Shown piece after piece: positions 1 through 10,047 of a stretch of DNA of 50,568 nt. Below the pieces are notes generated by a model. The model was not told the DNA's origin, did not search any database, and was given only the letters and a program-made list of their open reading frames with translations. Origin of the DNA: Phycisphaerae bacterium (GTDB taxonomy: Bacteria > Planctomycetota > Phycisphaerae > Tepidisphaerales > Tepidisphaeraceae); the NCBI GenBank assembly GCA_025936175.1, contig JAICTV010000008.1, forward strand, positions 1 through 50,568, given 5' to 3'. Each line of letters begins with the position of its first letter. Position 1 is the first letter of the stretch. The translations under genes and the position numbers were made by a program.

Positions 1-1
1 C

Positions 2-1117
2 GCCAAGGCGGCGCTGGCGGCGGCGTCCAACGCGGGCAAGGCGGCGCAGGTCACCGTGCCGGCGACGGACAACCTCGCCAACGCGCTGTCGACCATGGCG
101 AACACCGTCAACGCCAAGGTCAAGCAGGTCGCCGACCTGCAGGGCCAGCTCGACCAGGCGAAGAAGGACAACGCCGCGCAGGCCGCACAGTTCGAGCAGC
201 AGCGTCAGGAAATGGCCAAGACGCTGGAATCCATCCGCGCGGAGCAGCAGAAGGCGATCACCGACGTCGCCTCCTATCAGCAGAGCAAGGACCAGAGCGT
301 CCAGCAGATTCAATCGACCTTCGAGAACGACAAGAAGCAGGCGCAGGACCAGCTCAACGCCGCCAACGTTCAGATGGCGGAGCTCAACCGCCAGCTCGCG
401 GCGGCGAACCAGAAGATCGAAACGCTGCAGGCGAAGTTCGCGGACAAGCGCGTGAACACCGAGGCACCCATCGTCCGCCATCCGGACGGCCACATCCTGC
501 GGCTGGTTTCGCGCGACAGCGTGTACATCGACATCGGCGCCGCCGAGTCCGTCACGCCGGGGCTCACGTTCGAAGTCTACGACAAGAACGACGGCATCCC
601 GCCGGCGGGCGATCCCACCAACGACGACAACCTGCCCAAGGGCAAGGCGTCGATCGAGGTGATCCGCGTCGGCCAGGGGAGCAGCGAGTGCCGCATCACA
701 CGCACGACGCTGGGCACGCAGCTGCAGCAGGGCGACCTGATCGCCAACCTCGTGTTCGATCCGAACGTGAAATACAACTTCGTGGTGTACGGCGATTTCG
801 ACATGGACCGCAACGGCGTCGCCACGCCGCAGGACGCCGACATCATCAAGCGCCTCATCACGCAATGGGGCGGAAAGCTGATGGACCAGGTGAACGTGGA
901 CACCGACTTCGTCGTGCTCGGCAAGGAGCCGGTGCTCCCGACCTTCACGAAGGATGAGCTTCAGGACCCGTTCAACCAGAAGAAGCTCGCCGACGCACAG
1001 GCGGCGCTGGACGCGTACACGAAGGTGCGCGACACGGCCCGCGACCTGCACATCCCGATCGTGAACCAGAACCGCTTCCTGTACCTGATCGGGTATTACG
1101 AGCAGGCGAAGCGCTAA
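2..1117 (+). CDS. Coiled-coil protein with C-terminal BRCT-like region, 5' end missing
   Basis: The frame is open to the left edge, so the gene probably begins outside the window; a GTG at 56 is the first in-window start candidate. About 371 residues are visible. The first ~130 are Ala/Gln/Lys-rich with heptad character, as in a long coiled coil. A compact domain follows around the stretch IVRHPDGHILRLVSRDS, then a segment with GDFDMDRNG and DTDFVVLG that resembles a BRCT fold (a GG followed by a conserved hydrophobic strand). No signal peptide can be judged because the N-terminus is absent. The gene ends 38 bases before a strong terminator. The function is not known; the BRCT resemblance is by eye only. 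Confidence 0.75.
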   Translation, partial: AKAALAAASNAGKAAQVTVPATDNLANALSTMANTVNAKVKQVADLQGQLDQAKKDNAAQAAQFEQQRQEMAKTLESIRAEQQKAITDVASYQQSKDQSVQQIQSTFENDKKQAQDQLNAANVQMAELNRQLAAANQKIETLQAKFADKRVNTEAPIVRHPDGHILRLVSRDSVYIDIGAAESVTPGLTFEVYDKNDGIPPAGDPTNDDNLPKGKASIEVIRVGQGSSECRITRTTLGTQLQQGDLIANLVFDPNVKYNFVVYGDFDMDRNGVATPQDADIIKRLITQWGGKLMDQVNVDTDFVVLGKEPVLPTFTKDELQDPFNQKKLADAQAALDAYTKVRDTARDLHIPIVNQNRFLYLIGYYEQAKR

Positions 1118-1155
1118 CGCGTCCCGCGACGCACGGTGTTGAGACAAGCCTCCTC

Positions 1156-1190
1156 AAAGCCCCGGGATTGCAATCCCGGGGCTTTCGTTT
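1156..1190 (+). terminator. Rho-independent terminator after the coiled-coil gene
   Basis: Two perfectly complementary 14-base arms (1156-1169 and 1172-1185) flank a 2-base centre; the stem is GC-rich in the middle with AAAG/CTTT at the base. T-rich sequence follows. It separates the first gene from the aminotransferase. Confidence 0.85.
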
Positions 1191-1231
1191 ACGGTCCTTT
1201 CACTCAAACTCCAGCAAAGGATGTGTCAGTC

Positions 1232-2437
1232 ATGTTCCCCCTCGCGGACCGGATGAAGCTCGTTTCGGAATCGATCACCCTCGCCGTCAGCGCCAAAGCG
1301 AACGCGCTGAAGAAAGCGGGCGTCGACGTCGTCGGATTCGGCGCGGGAGAACCGGATTTCGACACGCCGGCGTTCATCAAGGACGCCGCCAAGGCCGCGC
1401 TGGACAGGGGGCAGACCAAGTACACGCCGACCCCGTCGATCCCGGAGCTCAAGGCGGCGATCGCGGAAAAATTCAACCGCGACAATCACCTGCCTTACAA
1501 GCCCGAGCAGATCACGATCGGCGCGGGCGGGAAGCACTGTCTCTACATGGCGTTCATGGCGGTGCTCAACGCGGGCGATGAGGTCATCCTGCCCGCGCCG
1601 TACTGGGTGAGCTATCCGGAGCAGGTGAAGCTCGCCGGCGGCGTGGTGAAGGTGATCAAGGGCGAGGAGAAGAACGGCTTCAAGATCACGCCGCAGCAGC
1701 TCGAGGCGGCGATCACGCCGAAGACGAAGATTTTTCTGATTAACTCGCCGAGCAACCCCGCCGGGCACATGTACTCGCCGGCGGAGCAGCGAGCGCTGGC
1801 CGAGGTGATCGCCAGGCACCCGAACGTGATCGTCTTCTCGGATGAGATCTACGAAAAGCTCGTGTACGACGGCAATCAGTTCGCGAGCTTCGCGACGCTG
1901 CACCCGTCGCTCATCGAGCGCACGCTTACCTTCAACTGCCACAGCAAGAGCTTCGCGATGACCGGCTGGCGGGTCGGTTACATCGGCGGGCCCAAGGCGG
2001 CGATCGACGCGATCAACAAGCTGCAGTCGCAGATGACCAGCCACATCACCAGCTTCTGCCAACCGGCGGCGGCGACGGCGCTGAGCGACCCGCGCGGCGC
2101 CGAATCGATCGAGCAGATGCGAAAGCAGTTCGAGAAGCGCGGGAAGCACATGTGGGAGCGGCTCAGCGCCCTGCCGAAGGTAACCTGCGTGCGGCCGCAG
2201 GGCGCGTTCTACTGCTTCCCCAACATCGGCGCGTACATCGGCAAGAGGGCCGGCGGCGTGGAGATCACCGACGCGGTCTCATTCTCCGCCGCGCTGCTGG
2301 AGCAGAACCACGTCGCCGTCGTTCCCGGCAACGACAGCGGGTTTGACGATCACGTACGCCTGAGCTTCGCGACGAGCATGGAGCAGATCGACAAGGGGAT
2401 CGATCGGATCGCGGAGTTCTTGAAGACGATCGGGTGA
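1232..2437 (+). CDS. Pyridoxal-phosphate aminotransferase, aspartate aminotransferase type
   Basis: A 401-residue class I/II aminotransferase that would transfer the amino group of aspartate or a similar amino acid to a 2-oxoacid in the cytoplasm. The family signature GFGAGEPDFDTP lies near the N-terminus, NSPSNPAG marks the PLP-pocket region, and the PLP-binding lysine is K239 in SKSFAMTGWR. The frame is open further upstream to 1136, but that part crosses the terminator. ATG 1232 has AAAGGA ten bases before it and gives the usual family length. It appears to be a single-gene unit between two terminators. Substrate choice (aspartate, prephenate or other) cannot be read from sequence alone. 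Confidence 0.93.
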   Translation: MFPLADRMKLVSESITLAVSAKANALKKAGVDVVGFGAGEPDFDTPAFIKDAAKAALDRGQTKYTPTPSIPELKAAIAEKFNRDNHLPYKPEQITIGAGGKHCLYMAFMAVLNAGDEVILPAPYWVSYPEQVKLAGGVVKVIKGEEKNGFKITPQQLEAAITPKTKIFLINSPSNPAGHMYSPAEQRALAEVIARHPNVIVFSDEIYEKLVYDGNQFASFATLHPSLIERTLTFNCHSKSFAMTGWRVGYIGGPKAAIDAINKLQSQMTSHITSFCQPAAATALSDPRGAESIEQMRKQFEKRGKHMWERLSALPKVTCVRPQGAFYCFPNIGAYIGKRAGGVEITDAVSFSAALLEQNHVAVVPGNDSGFDDHVRLSFATSMEQIDKGIDRIAEFLKTIG

Positions 2438-2487
2438 TGCAATACCGCGCCGCGGAGCGGCGGGCTTTGAGTGACGCGCAATGCATA

Positions 2488-2516
2488 AAGCCCACCGCTT
2501 TGCGGCGGGTTCTTTA
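2488..2516. terminator. Bidirectional terminator between convergent genes
   Basis: Hairpin CCCACCGC-TTT-GCGGCGGG at 2491-2509. The minus-strand transcript forms a full 8-pair stem with one G-U pair followed by CTTTAT. The plus-strand transcript has one A-C mismatch followed by TTCTTTATT. It lies between the aminotransferase stop and the outer-membrane channel gene stop. Confidence 0.7.
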
Positions 2517-4001
2517 TTGCTGCTGTGGGGCTTCCCATCCCCCTCCCAGCGCCTTGAACAGCGAGACCAGGTTGGTCGCGACGGTGCGATCACTTTGCAC
2601 GAGCGCGTCTTCGGACGCGAAGAGCGATCGCTGCGCGCTCAGGACGTTGAGGAAGTCGGTCTGGCCCTGCGTGTACAGCCGGGTCGCCAGGTCCACCGCT
2701 TGACGGTTCGCGGCGACGGCGTCCACCAGCGCTTGACGGTGCTCCTGCTCGCGCGCGTAGGCTTCGAGTGCGCTCTCCACGTCACGCAGCGCGGTGATGA
2801 TCGTGCTGCGATAAGCAAGCAGCGATTGTTCCTGCAGCGCCTTCTGGACCTCGATGTTGGCGCGGATCTGCCCGGCGCTGAACAGCGGCCAACTGACGCT
2901 CGGCCCGAAGGACCAGAACGCGTTGTTCCAGTTGGCCAGCGCCTTGGGCTGATCGCCGCTGACGCTTAACGAGCCGACGAGGTTGAAGCGCGGGAACAGG
3001 TCCGCCGTCGCCACGCCGATCCGAGCGGTGGCGGCGTGGGCGTTGGCTTCGGCGCGGCGGACGTCGGGACGGCGGCGAAGCAGATCCGACGGGATTCCGG
3101 TCGAGACGATCGGCGGCGTCGAGGGAATCGGCGCGGGCGACGAAAGCTCGGTGATCAGTGTCTCGGGCTCCTGGCCGAGGAGGATGCTGATGTTGTAGAT
3201 CGTCTGCCGGGCGTTCTGCTCGATGATCGGGATCTGCGCCCGCGTGGAGGCAACCTGCGCGTCGGCGTTGGCAACGTCCAGGGAGCTGACCAGCCCGCCG
3301 CGCTGTCGGCGGCGGGTCAGATCCGCGCTGTACACCTGCGCCTTGAGGTTCTGCCGGGCGATGTCGAGCTGTTTCTGGAACCCGCGGAGATCGACGTAGT
3401 TCAGCGCGACCTCGCTCGTGAGCGTGACCAGCACGTCGCGGTAGTCTTCGATGGCGAACTGAATGTCGGCGGTGGACGCTTCGATGTCGCGGCGGACGCC
3501 GCCGAAGACGTCCAGCTCCCACGACGCATCGAGCCCGGCTTGATACAGGTCGCGCGCGCCTTGGCTGGAGACGCTGACAGTGCCGCCGGGCGTGACCGAG
3601 CCGGTGACGGCCTTGTCCGATCCTTCGCGGCGATAGGAGGCGGAGGTGTTGACGGTCGGCCAGAACCCGGCGGAGACCACGCCGCGGCGGGCGCGCGCCT
3701 CGCGGACGCGCGCCTCGGCCGACCGCACGTCGAGGTTCGCCTGCGTCGCTCGTTCGACCAGATCATCGAGCACCGGGTCGTTGAGTTGCCGCCACCAGTG
3801 CGCGACGTCGGCGGGCTGCGCGTTGGTGGTGACGCTGGCCATCGTCGTCGGTTGAGTCGTGGTCGGCTGCGACGTCGGGCCGGTCCAATGCGGCGCGAGC
3901 TGCGTTTGCGGCGACTTGTAATCCGGGCCGACGAGGCAACCCGAAACGACCAGAGCGGCGGCGGCCGACAGAGAGATCAGCAGGAGCTTTCGTTCGAGCA
4001 T
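2514..4001 (-). CDS. TolC/NodT-family outer-membrane efflux lipoprotein
   Basis: A 495-residue outer-membrane factor, the exit duct of a tripartite efflux pump. The N-terminus is a lipoprotein signal with lipobox VSG-C at C22, followed by LVGPDYKSP, which is typical of the NodT/OprM subgroup. Two similar helical halves are visible, with repeated A/Q-rich helices and the LRRRPDVRRAEA motif near residue 310 that is standard for the family. It is the last gene of a four-gene minus-strand operon (adaptor, ATPase, permease, channel), 6 bases after the permease. It ends at a shared terminator. Confidence 0.93.
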   Translation of the reverse strand: MLERKLLLISLSAAAALVVSGCLVGPDYKSPQTQLAPHWTGPTSQPTTTQPTTMASVTTNAQPADVAHWWRQLNDPVLDDLVERATQANLDVRSAEARVREARARRGVVSAGFWPTVNTSASYRREGSDKAVTGSVTPGGTVSVSSQGARDLYQAGLDASWELDVFGGVRRDIEASTADIQFAIEDYRDVLVTLTSEVALNYVDLRGFQKQLDIARQNLKAQVYSADLTRRRQRGGLVSSLDVANADAQVASTRAQIPIIEQNARQTIYNISILLGQEPETLITELSSPAPIPSTPPIVSTGIPSDLLRRRPDVRRAEANAHAATARIGVATADLFPRFNLVGSLSVSGDQPKALANWNNAFWSFGPSVSWPLFSAGQIRANIEVQKALQEQSLLAYRSTIITALRDVESALEAYAREQEHRQALVDAVAANRQAVDLATRLYTQGQTDFLNVLSAQRSLFASEDALVQSDRTVATNLVSLFKALGGGWEAPQQQ

Positions 4002-4007
4002 GAGTGG

Positions 4008-5380
<1,373 letters not shown>

Positions 5381-5384
<4 letters not shown>

Positions 5385-6124
5385 GAGCGGACCACCTCCG
5401 CCGGTGTCGCGGCGAGCGAGTGGCCCTGACTGATGTCGCCGAACGCGCCGGCTTCGATCAGGCCGTCGCTGATGCGGATGGCGCGCTTGGCGGTGGCGGC
5501 GACGTTCGAATCGTGCGTCACGAGGATGATCGTGATGCCTTCTTCTTCATTGAGCCGCTGGAACATCTGGAGGACTTCGCGGCTGGTTTTGGAATCGAGG
5601 TTGCCGGTCGGCTCGTCGGCAAAAAGCAGCGGCGGGTTGTTGATGAGCGCGCGCGCGATGGCGACGCGCTGCTGCTGTCCGCCGGAGAGCTGCGACGGCT
5701 GGTGGTGCATGCGATCGCCGAGCCCGACGCGCTCGAGCAATGCCTTGGCGCGCTCGCGGCCTTCGGATTCAGAGAGGTTCGCGTGCGTGTACGTGAGCGG
5801 CATGGTCACCTGCTCGAGCGCGCTGGTGCGCGGGAGGAGGTTAAAGTTCTGGAAGACGAAACCGATCTTCTTGTTGCGCACTCTCGCGCGGCCGTCGGAT
5901 GACAGGTTCGAAACCTCTTCGCCGTCGAGCCAGTATTGGCCGCTGGTCGGATGATCGAGGCAGCCGAGGATGTTCATCAGCGTGCTCTTGCCCGAGCCGG
6001 ATGCGCCCATCAGCGCGACCAGCTCGCCGCGGTTGATCGAGAGCGTGATGCCCTTGAGCACCGGCACGTCGAGCTCGCCGAGGTGGTAGGTCTTGGTGAT
6101 GTTGTCTAGGCGGATGAGTTCCAT
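5381..6124 (-). CDS. ABC transporter ATPase of MacB/LolD type
   Basis: A 247-residue nucleotide-binding subunit. Walker A is GASGSGKST at 40-48, the signature is LSGGQQQRVAIARA, Walker B with the catalytic glutamate is LLFADEPTGNLDS, and the H-loop is VTHD. Length and motifs match the LolD/MacB/FtsE clade, which powers mechanotransmission-type transporters. It overlaps the permease start by 4 bases and lies 19 bases after the adaptor gene, so the subunits are probably made together. It forms the motor of the efflux system encoded at 2514-7574. Confidence 0.94.
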
Positions 6125-6143
6125 GTCAGCCTGGCGATTTCGT

Positions 6144-7574
6144 TTACCGGCCGCGTCGACTGCGGAACTGCGGCGCGAACGGGTTGCGTGCGTCGTCGCC
6201 GCCGCCGGCGCCGGCGACGGCTTCGCCGACGATCACTTGCGCGCCTTCCTTGAGCTCATCGGCGATGACTTCGGTGTTGATGCCGTCGGTGACGCCCAGA
6301 CGAACGCGGACCGGGCGCGCGAATTGTCCGTCCGCCAGCCAGATGGTGCCGTGAGAGCGCTGGCCCATCGAAGGTCGTTCGGTTGTTCCGTTATCACCGG
6401 AACCGGCACCAGTGGCAGCGGAGCTGCCACTGCCGTGTGAATTGGGACCTTGCCAGTTGCCGTGGCGCGTCGCGGGTTCGGTGGTCGCGCCGGAGCCTGC
6501 GCCGTCCTTGTTGAGATACTTGTCGCGCGCGTCGGGGGCGATCTGCTCGGTGTCGCTGGGACTCCAGCGCAGCGCGGCGTTGGGGACGATTAGCACGCCT
6601 TCGTGCTTGGCGATCTGGAAGTTTGCGTTAGCCGTCAGATACGGGAGGAGCGTGCCGTCGGAGTTGTCGGTGACAATCTCGACGGTGTAGGTGACGACGT
6701 TCTGCGTCATCGTCGCGTTGAGTCGCACCTTGCCGACGGTTCCTTTGAACTTGCGGTTCGGGAAGGCGTCCACCGTAAACGCAACTTGCTGCCCCGGATG
6801 AATGTTGCCGATGTCCGCTTCGTTTACCGACGCCCACACCTGCATGCGGGTCAGGTCCTTGGCGATGAGGAAGAGGCTGGGGGCGTTGAGGCTCGAAACG
6901 ACCGTCTGTCCGATGTTGACGCGGCGGTCGATGATGACGCCTTTAACGGGCGAGGAGATCGTGCAGTAGCCGAGGTTGCGGACGGCGCGATCGACGCTCG
7001 CCTGCGCCTGCGCGACCGCCTTCTGCGCCTGGACCACCGCGGCGTCGCCGACGGCGACGTTGGCCTTGGCGGATTCGAAGGCGGATTGATAGGCGTCGTA
7101 GTCCACCTGCGCCAGCGCATCGGAGGGGCCGAGCTTCTGAGCGCGGTCCCAGTCGCGCTTCGCCTGGTTGAACTTCGCCTGGAACTGCAGCAAATCCGCT
7201 TGCGCCCGCGCCACGCCCGCCTGCGCCTGTTCGAATTGCGCTTTGGCGGATTCGAGATCGGACTGATAGAGGATCGGATCGATCTGGGCCAAAATCATTC
7301 CCTCTTCGATCTGCGAGCCGTAGTCGATCGACTTGCCGTTCTTGTCCTTGCCGAACTCGGTGATGCGCCCGGCGACCTGCGCGCCGACGTCGATGACTTC
7401 CTCGGGCTCGACGGTTCCGGTGGCGCCGATGGTGGCGGCGATGTCGCCGCGGGTGATGGGCTGGGTCTTGAACGAGCCGGTCTGCTCCGATCCGCGCGTG
7501 AACCAGGCGGCGGCGGCGCCGACGATGCCGAGCAGGACGAGCAGGATGACGAGATTGCGAAGCCAGTGGGTCAT
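6144..7574 (-). CDS. macA: Periplasmic adaptor of the efflux pump (MacA/HlyD family)
   Basis: A 476-residue membrane-fusion protein linking the inner-membrane permease to the outer-membrane channel. It has an N-terminal membrane anchor (about residues 8-26), a first lipoyl half (VEPEEVIDVGAQVAGRI), a long α-helical hairpin rich in A/Q/K, a second lipoyl half (KGVIIDRRVNIGQTV) and β-barrel and membrane-proximal domains. A Gly/Ser/Thr-rich low-complexity insertion lies around residues 355-400, near the C-terminal domain, and is longer than in typical MacA. It is the first gene of the four-gene operon. Its ATG at 7574 is the only start that gives a complete anchor. Confidence 0.93.
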   Translation of the reverse strand: MTHWLRNLVILLVLLGIVGAAAAWFTRGSEQTGSFKTQPITRGDIAATIGATGTVEPEEVIDVGAQVAGRITEFGKDKNGKSIDYGSQIEEGMILAQIDPILYQSDLESAKAQFEQAQAGVARAQADLLQFQAKFNQAKRDWDRAQKLGPSDALAQVDYDAYQSAFESAKANVAVGDAAVVQAQKAVAQAQASVDRAVRNLGYCTISSPVKGVIIDRRVNIGQTVVSSLNAPSLFLIAKDLTRMQVWASVNEADIGNIHPGQQVAFTVDAFPNRKFKGTVGKVRLNATMTQNVVTYTVEIVTDNSDGTLLPYLTANANFQIAKHEGVLIVPNAALRWSPSDTEQIAPDARDKYLNKDGAGSGATTEPATRHGNWQGPNSHGSGSSAATGAGSGDNGTTERPSMGQRSHGTIWLADGQFARPVRVRLGVTDGINTEVIADELKEGAQVIVGEAVAGAGGGDDARNPFAPQFRSRRGR

Positions 7575-7684
7575 GATGGGTTCGGGTCGCAGGTCAATGG
7601 TGGTCCGGCGGGCGCAGGGATGTTGCGCCGGCGAAGCACAATACTGTATCCGCGAGGGGGCGGATTATTCCGCGCGGGGCGGCG

Positions 7685-8509
7685 TTATGGAAGAACGACC
7701 GCGTCGGGATATTGCTCGGCAAAGCGGGTTTTGTAGTACGCCGCCTGAGTGTAGGACGAGATCGGGCCGATCCGCAGCACCGAATGCCCGGCGGAATCGG
7801 CGGCGGTGGAGGCGGCGACGCCCTGGCGTTGCAGCTCGGCGGCGGCGCGCGTGGCGGAGGCGGGGGATGCGAAGGTCGCCAGTTGGACGAAGAACGCTCG
7901 CGCGCCCTGATGTTCGCGCGCCCGCTGCGCGGGGACCGTGTTCGGGTGAAGCTGCTGCACGTTGACGAAGGTCTGGTCCGCCTGCGCGAATTGGCCCAGC
8001 CGCTGTTGCGACAGGCCGATCCGGTATAACGCCCACGCCTTTAGATCGTCCTTATCGAGCTTGTCGTAGGCGGCGCTCCACTGACTGATCGCGGTGGGAT
8101 AGTCATCCTGAAAATACGCGACGTTCGCGAGGCTCGCGCGGATGTACGCCTCGAGCGGCTGCCTGGGCATCTGCTCGAGCGCCTGGATGTAGGCGGCGCG
8201 AGCCGACTGAAGATTGGCCTTCGCCTCCGCCTGATCGCCGGCGGTTTTTTCCTCGAAGCTGCGGCCCTTGAGATAGAGCGCCTCGGCGGAACCGGGGCCG
8301 TGCGGAGCGCTCAGGAGAAATTCATCCGCCTTGGCGATCGCTTCGTTGTAGTCCCTGGCATCGAGCGCCGCATAACCGGCATTGAGTACGGCGGCGGGTT
8401 GCTGACGGACACCCGTCGACGTGGTGCTCTTCTTGCTCGCACCCCCGCCACATCCCGTTATCAAGTTCAAAACGACGATGGTGGCAGCGAACTTGTGACC
8501 GTTTCGCAT
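7685..8509 (-). CDS. Lipoprotein with TPR-like region and C-terminal SPOR domain
   Basis: A 274-residue protein starting at ATG 8509; the frame continues 11 codons upstream, but this start places the lipobox ITG-C at C20. Residues ~35-190 contain TPR-like helices (for example AAVLNAGYAALDARDYNEAIAKADEFL). The last ~75 residues (FFVQLATFASPASATRAAAE... VLRIGPI) look like a SPOR domain, which binds denuded peptidoglycan at division sites. It is probably a cell-envelope lipoprotein acting on or sensing peptidoglycan. It is divergent from the acyl-CoA ligase gene and lies upstream of, but about 110 bases from, the efflux operon. Confidence 0.82.
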   Translation of the reverse strand: MRNGHKFAATIVVLNLITGCGGGASKKSTTSTGVRQQPAAVLNAGYAALDARDYNEAIAKADEFLLSAPHGPGSAEALYLKGRSFEEKTAGDQAEAKANLQSARAAYIQALEQMPRQPLEAYIRASLANVAYFQDDYPTAISQWSAAYDKLDKDDLKAWALYRIGLSQQRLGQFAQADQTFVNVQQLHPNTVPAQRAREHQGARAFFVQLATFASPASATRAAAELQRQGVAASTAADSAGHSVLRIGPISSYTQAAYYKTRFAEQYPDAVVLP

Positions 8510-8550
8510 CGAGTTCCCGTCAGGTAAGGTATCGGCTAACAAGGTTAACC

Positions 8551-10047
8551 ATGCTTTTCGAATCGCTCTTTCAACATGCCGACCGTCAGCCGCACGAAGT
8601 GGCGGTGATCGACGACACGGGGCGTTACACCTGGCAGCAGTACGCCGCCGCCGCCGCCGGATTGGGGCTTTACCTTTCGGTGCAGACGGACAAGCCCCGC
8701 GTCGGCCTGCTGCTCCCCGCCGGGATGGGCTTCGCCGCCAGTTTCTACGGAACGCTGCTGGCGGGCAAGGGCGTGGTGCCGATCAACTTTCTGCTCGGCG
8801 AGCGCGAGGTCGCGCACATCATCGCCGACAGCGGGATCGACACGGTGGTGAGCATCCCGCTGCTCGCCGGGAAGCTCAAAGACACGCCGCTCAAGATCGT
8901 CGATCTCTCGCAGCTTGCGAAGATGCCGCCGGCGGCGATCACGCCGAAGTTTCCTTCGCCGCAGTCGTCCGACATCGCGGTCATCATGTATACGAGCGGG
9001 ACGAGCGGCCTGCCCAAGGGCGTGCAACTGACGTACGGAAATCTCGTCAGCGACGTCGAGGCGGCGATTCAGCACGCGTCACTCAAGGGCAGCCATTCGT
9101 TCCTCGGCATTCTGCCGCTGTTTCACTCGACGGGATTGCTCGCGACGCTGGTCGCGCCGGTGAAGCTCGGCTCGCGCGTGGTCTACCAGGGGCGATTCAG
9201 TCCCGTCGCCGTCGTGAATGCGATCCGCGAGCACCAGCTCTCGATCATCGCGGCGGTGCCGAGCATGTACGGCGCGATGCTCCGCATGAAAGACGCCGGC
9301 CCGGAGGACGTGAAGAGCCTCTACGCGGCGATCAGCGGCGGCGAGCCGCTGCCGACGACCATCCGCGAGCACTGGGAAAAGAAGTTCGGCAAGCCGATCT
9401 ACGAAGGCTACGGCCTGACCGAGACCATCGGCCCGATCGCGTTCAACGTCCCCGGGGCGATCAAGGGCGGCTCGGTCGGCCGATTGCTCCCCGGCGCGGA
9501 AGTGCGCATCGCGGATGAAGACGGCAAGGCGCTCCCGCAGGGCGAGACCGGCGAAGTCTGGCTCAAGGGCCCGATGATCATGAAGGGGTACTTCAATCTG
9601 CCCGACGAGACGGCGAAGGCGCTCACCGCCGACGGATACTTCAAGAGCGGCGATCTCGGGTTCGTCGATTCCGACGGCTACCTCCACATCACCGGCCGCA
9701 AGAAGGACCTGATCATCGTCGCCGGCGAGAAGGCGTCGCCGCGCGAGATCGAGGAAGTGATTTTGCAGCATCCGGCGGTGCGGGAGGCGGGCGTGGTGGG
9801 CAAGAAAGATCCGTCGCGCGGCGAAGTCGTCGTCGCCTTCATCACCCCGAGGGAAGGTCAGACGATCAAGGCGGACGAGATCCGCGAGTTCTGTCGCAGC
9901 AAAGGCATGGTGCAGTGGAAGATCCCGCGCGAGGTGTTCGTGGAGAACGATCTCCCCCACACGCCGACGGGAAAGCTGCTCAAGCGCGTGCTCGCCGAGC
10001 GCGTCAACGCACCCCCTGCGCCAACCCCGCCGACGGCGCAAGCATGA
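8551..10047 (+). CDS. AMP-dependent long-chain acyl-CoA (or acyl-ACP) synthetase
   Basis: A 498-residue ANL-superfamily ligase that activates a fatty acid to acyl-AMP and then the thioester. The phosphate-binding loop YTSGTSGLPKG is near residue 147, the A5 motif is YGLTE, the aspartate motif is KSGDLG, the hinge is GRKKDLI, and the C-terminal catalytic lysine is in TPTGKLLKR. AAGG at 8541-8544 precedes ATG 8551 by six bases. It lacks the acyltransferase half found in Aas fusions. The gene runs tail-to-tail into the glycosyltransferase gene with a 44-base overlap. Chain-length preference cannot be read. Confidence 0.92.
   Translation: MLFESLFQHADRQPHEVAVIDDTGRYTWQQYAAAAAGLGLYLSVQTDKPRVGLLLPAGMGFAASFYGTLLAGKGVVPINFLLGEREVAHIIADSGIDTVVSIPLLAGKLKDTPLKIVDLSQLAKMPPAAITPKFPSPQSSDIAVIMYTSGTSGLPKGVQLTYGNLVSDVEAAIQHASLKGSHSFLGILPLFHSTGLLATLVAPVKLGSRVVYQGRFSPVAVVNAIREHQLSIIAAVPSMYGAMLRMKDAGPEDVKSLYAAISGGEPLPTTIREHWEKKFGKPIYEGYGLTETIGPIAFNVPGAIKGGSVGRLLPGAEVRIADEDGKALPQGETGEVWLKGPMIMKGYFNLPDETAKALTADGYFKSGDLGFVDSDGYLHITGRKKDLIIVAGEKASPREIEEVILQHPAVREAGVVGKKDPSRGEVVVAFITPREGQTIKADEIREFCRSKGMVQWKIPREVFVENDLPHTPTGKLLKRVLAERVNAPPAPTPPTAQA

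Noticed and set aside
10004..10047. 44-base tail-to-tail overlap as a sign of a wrong stop
   Set aside because: Both proteins end normally for their families; convergent overlaps of this size are common in dense genomes.
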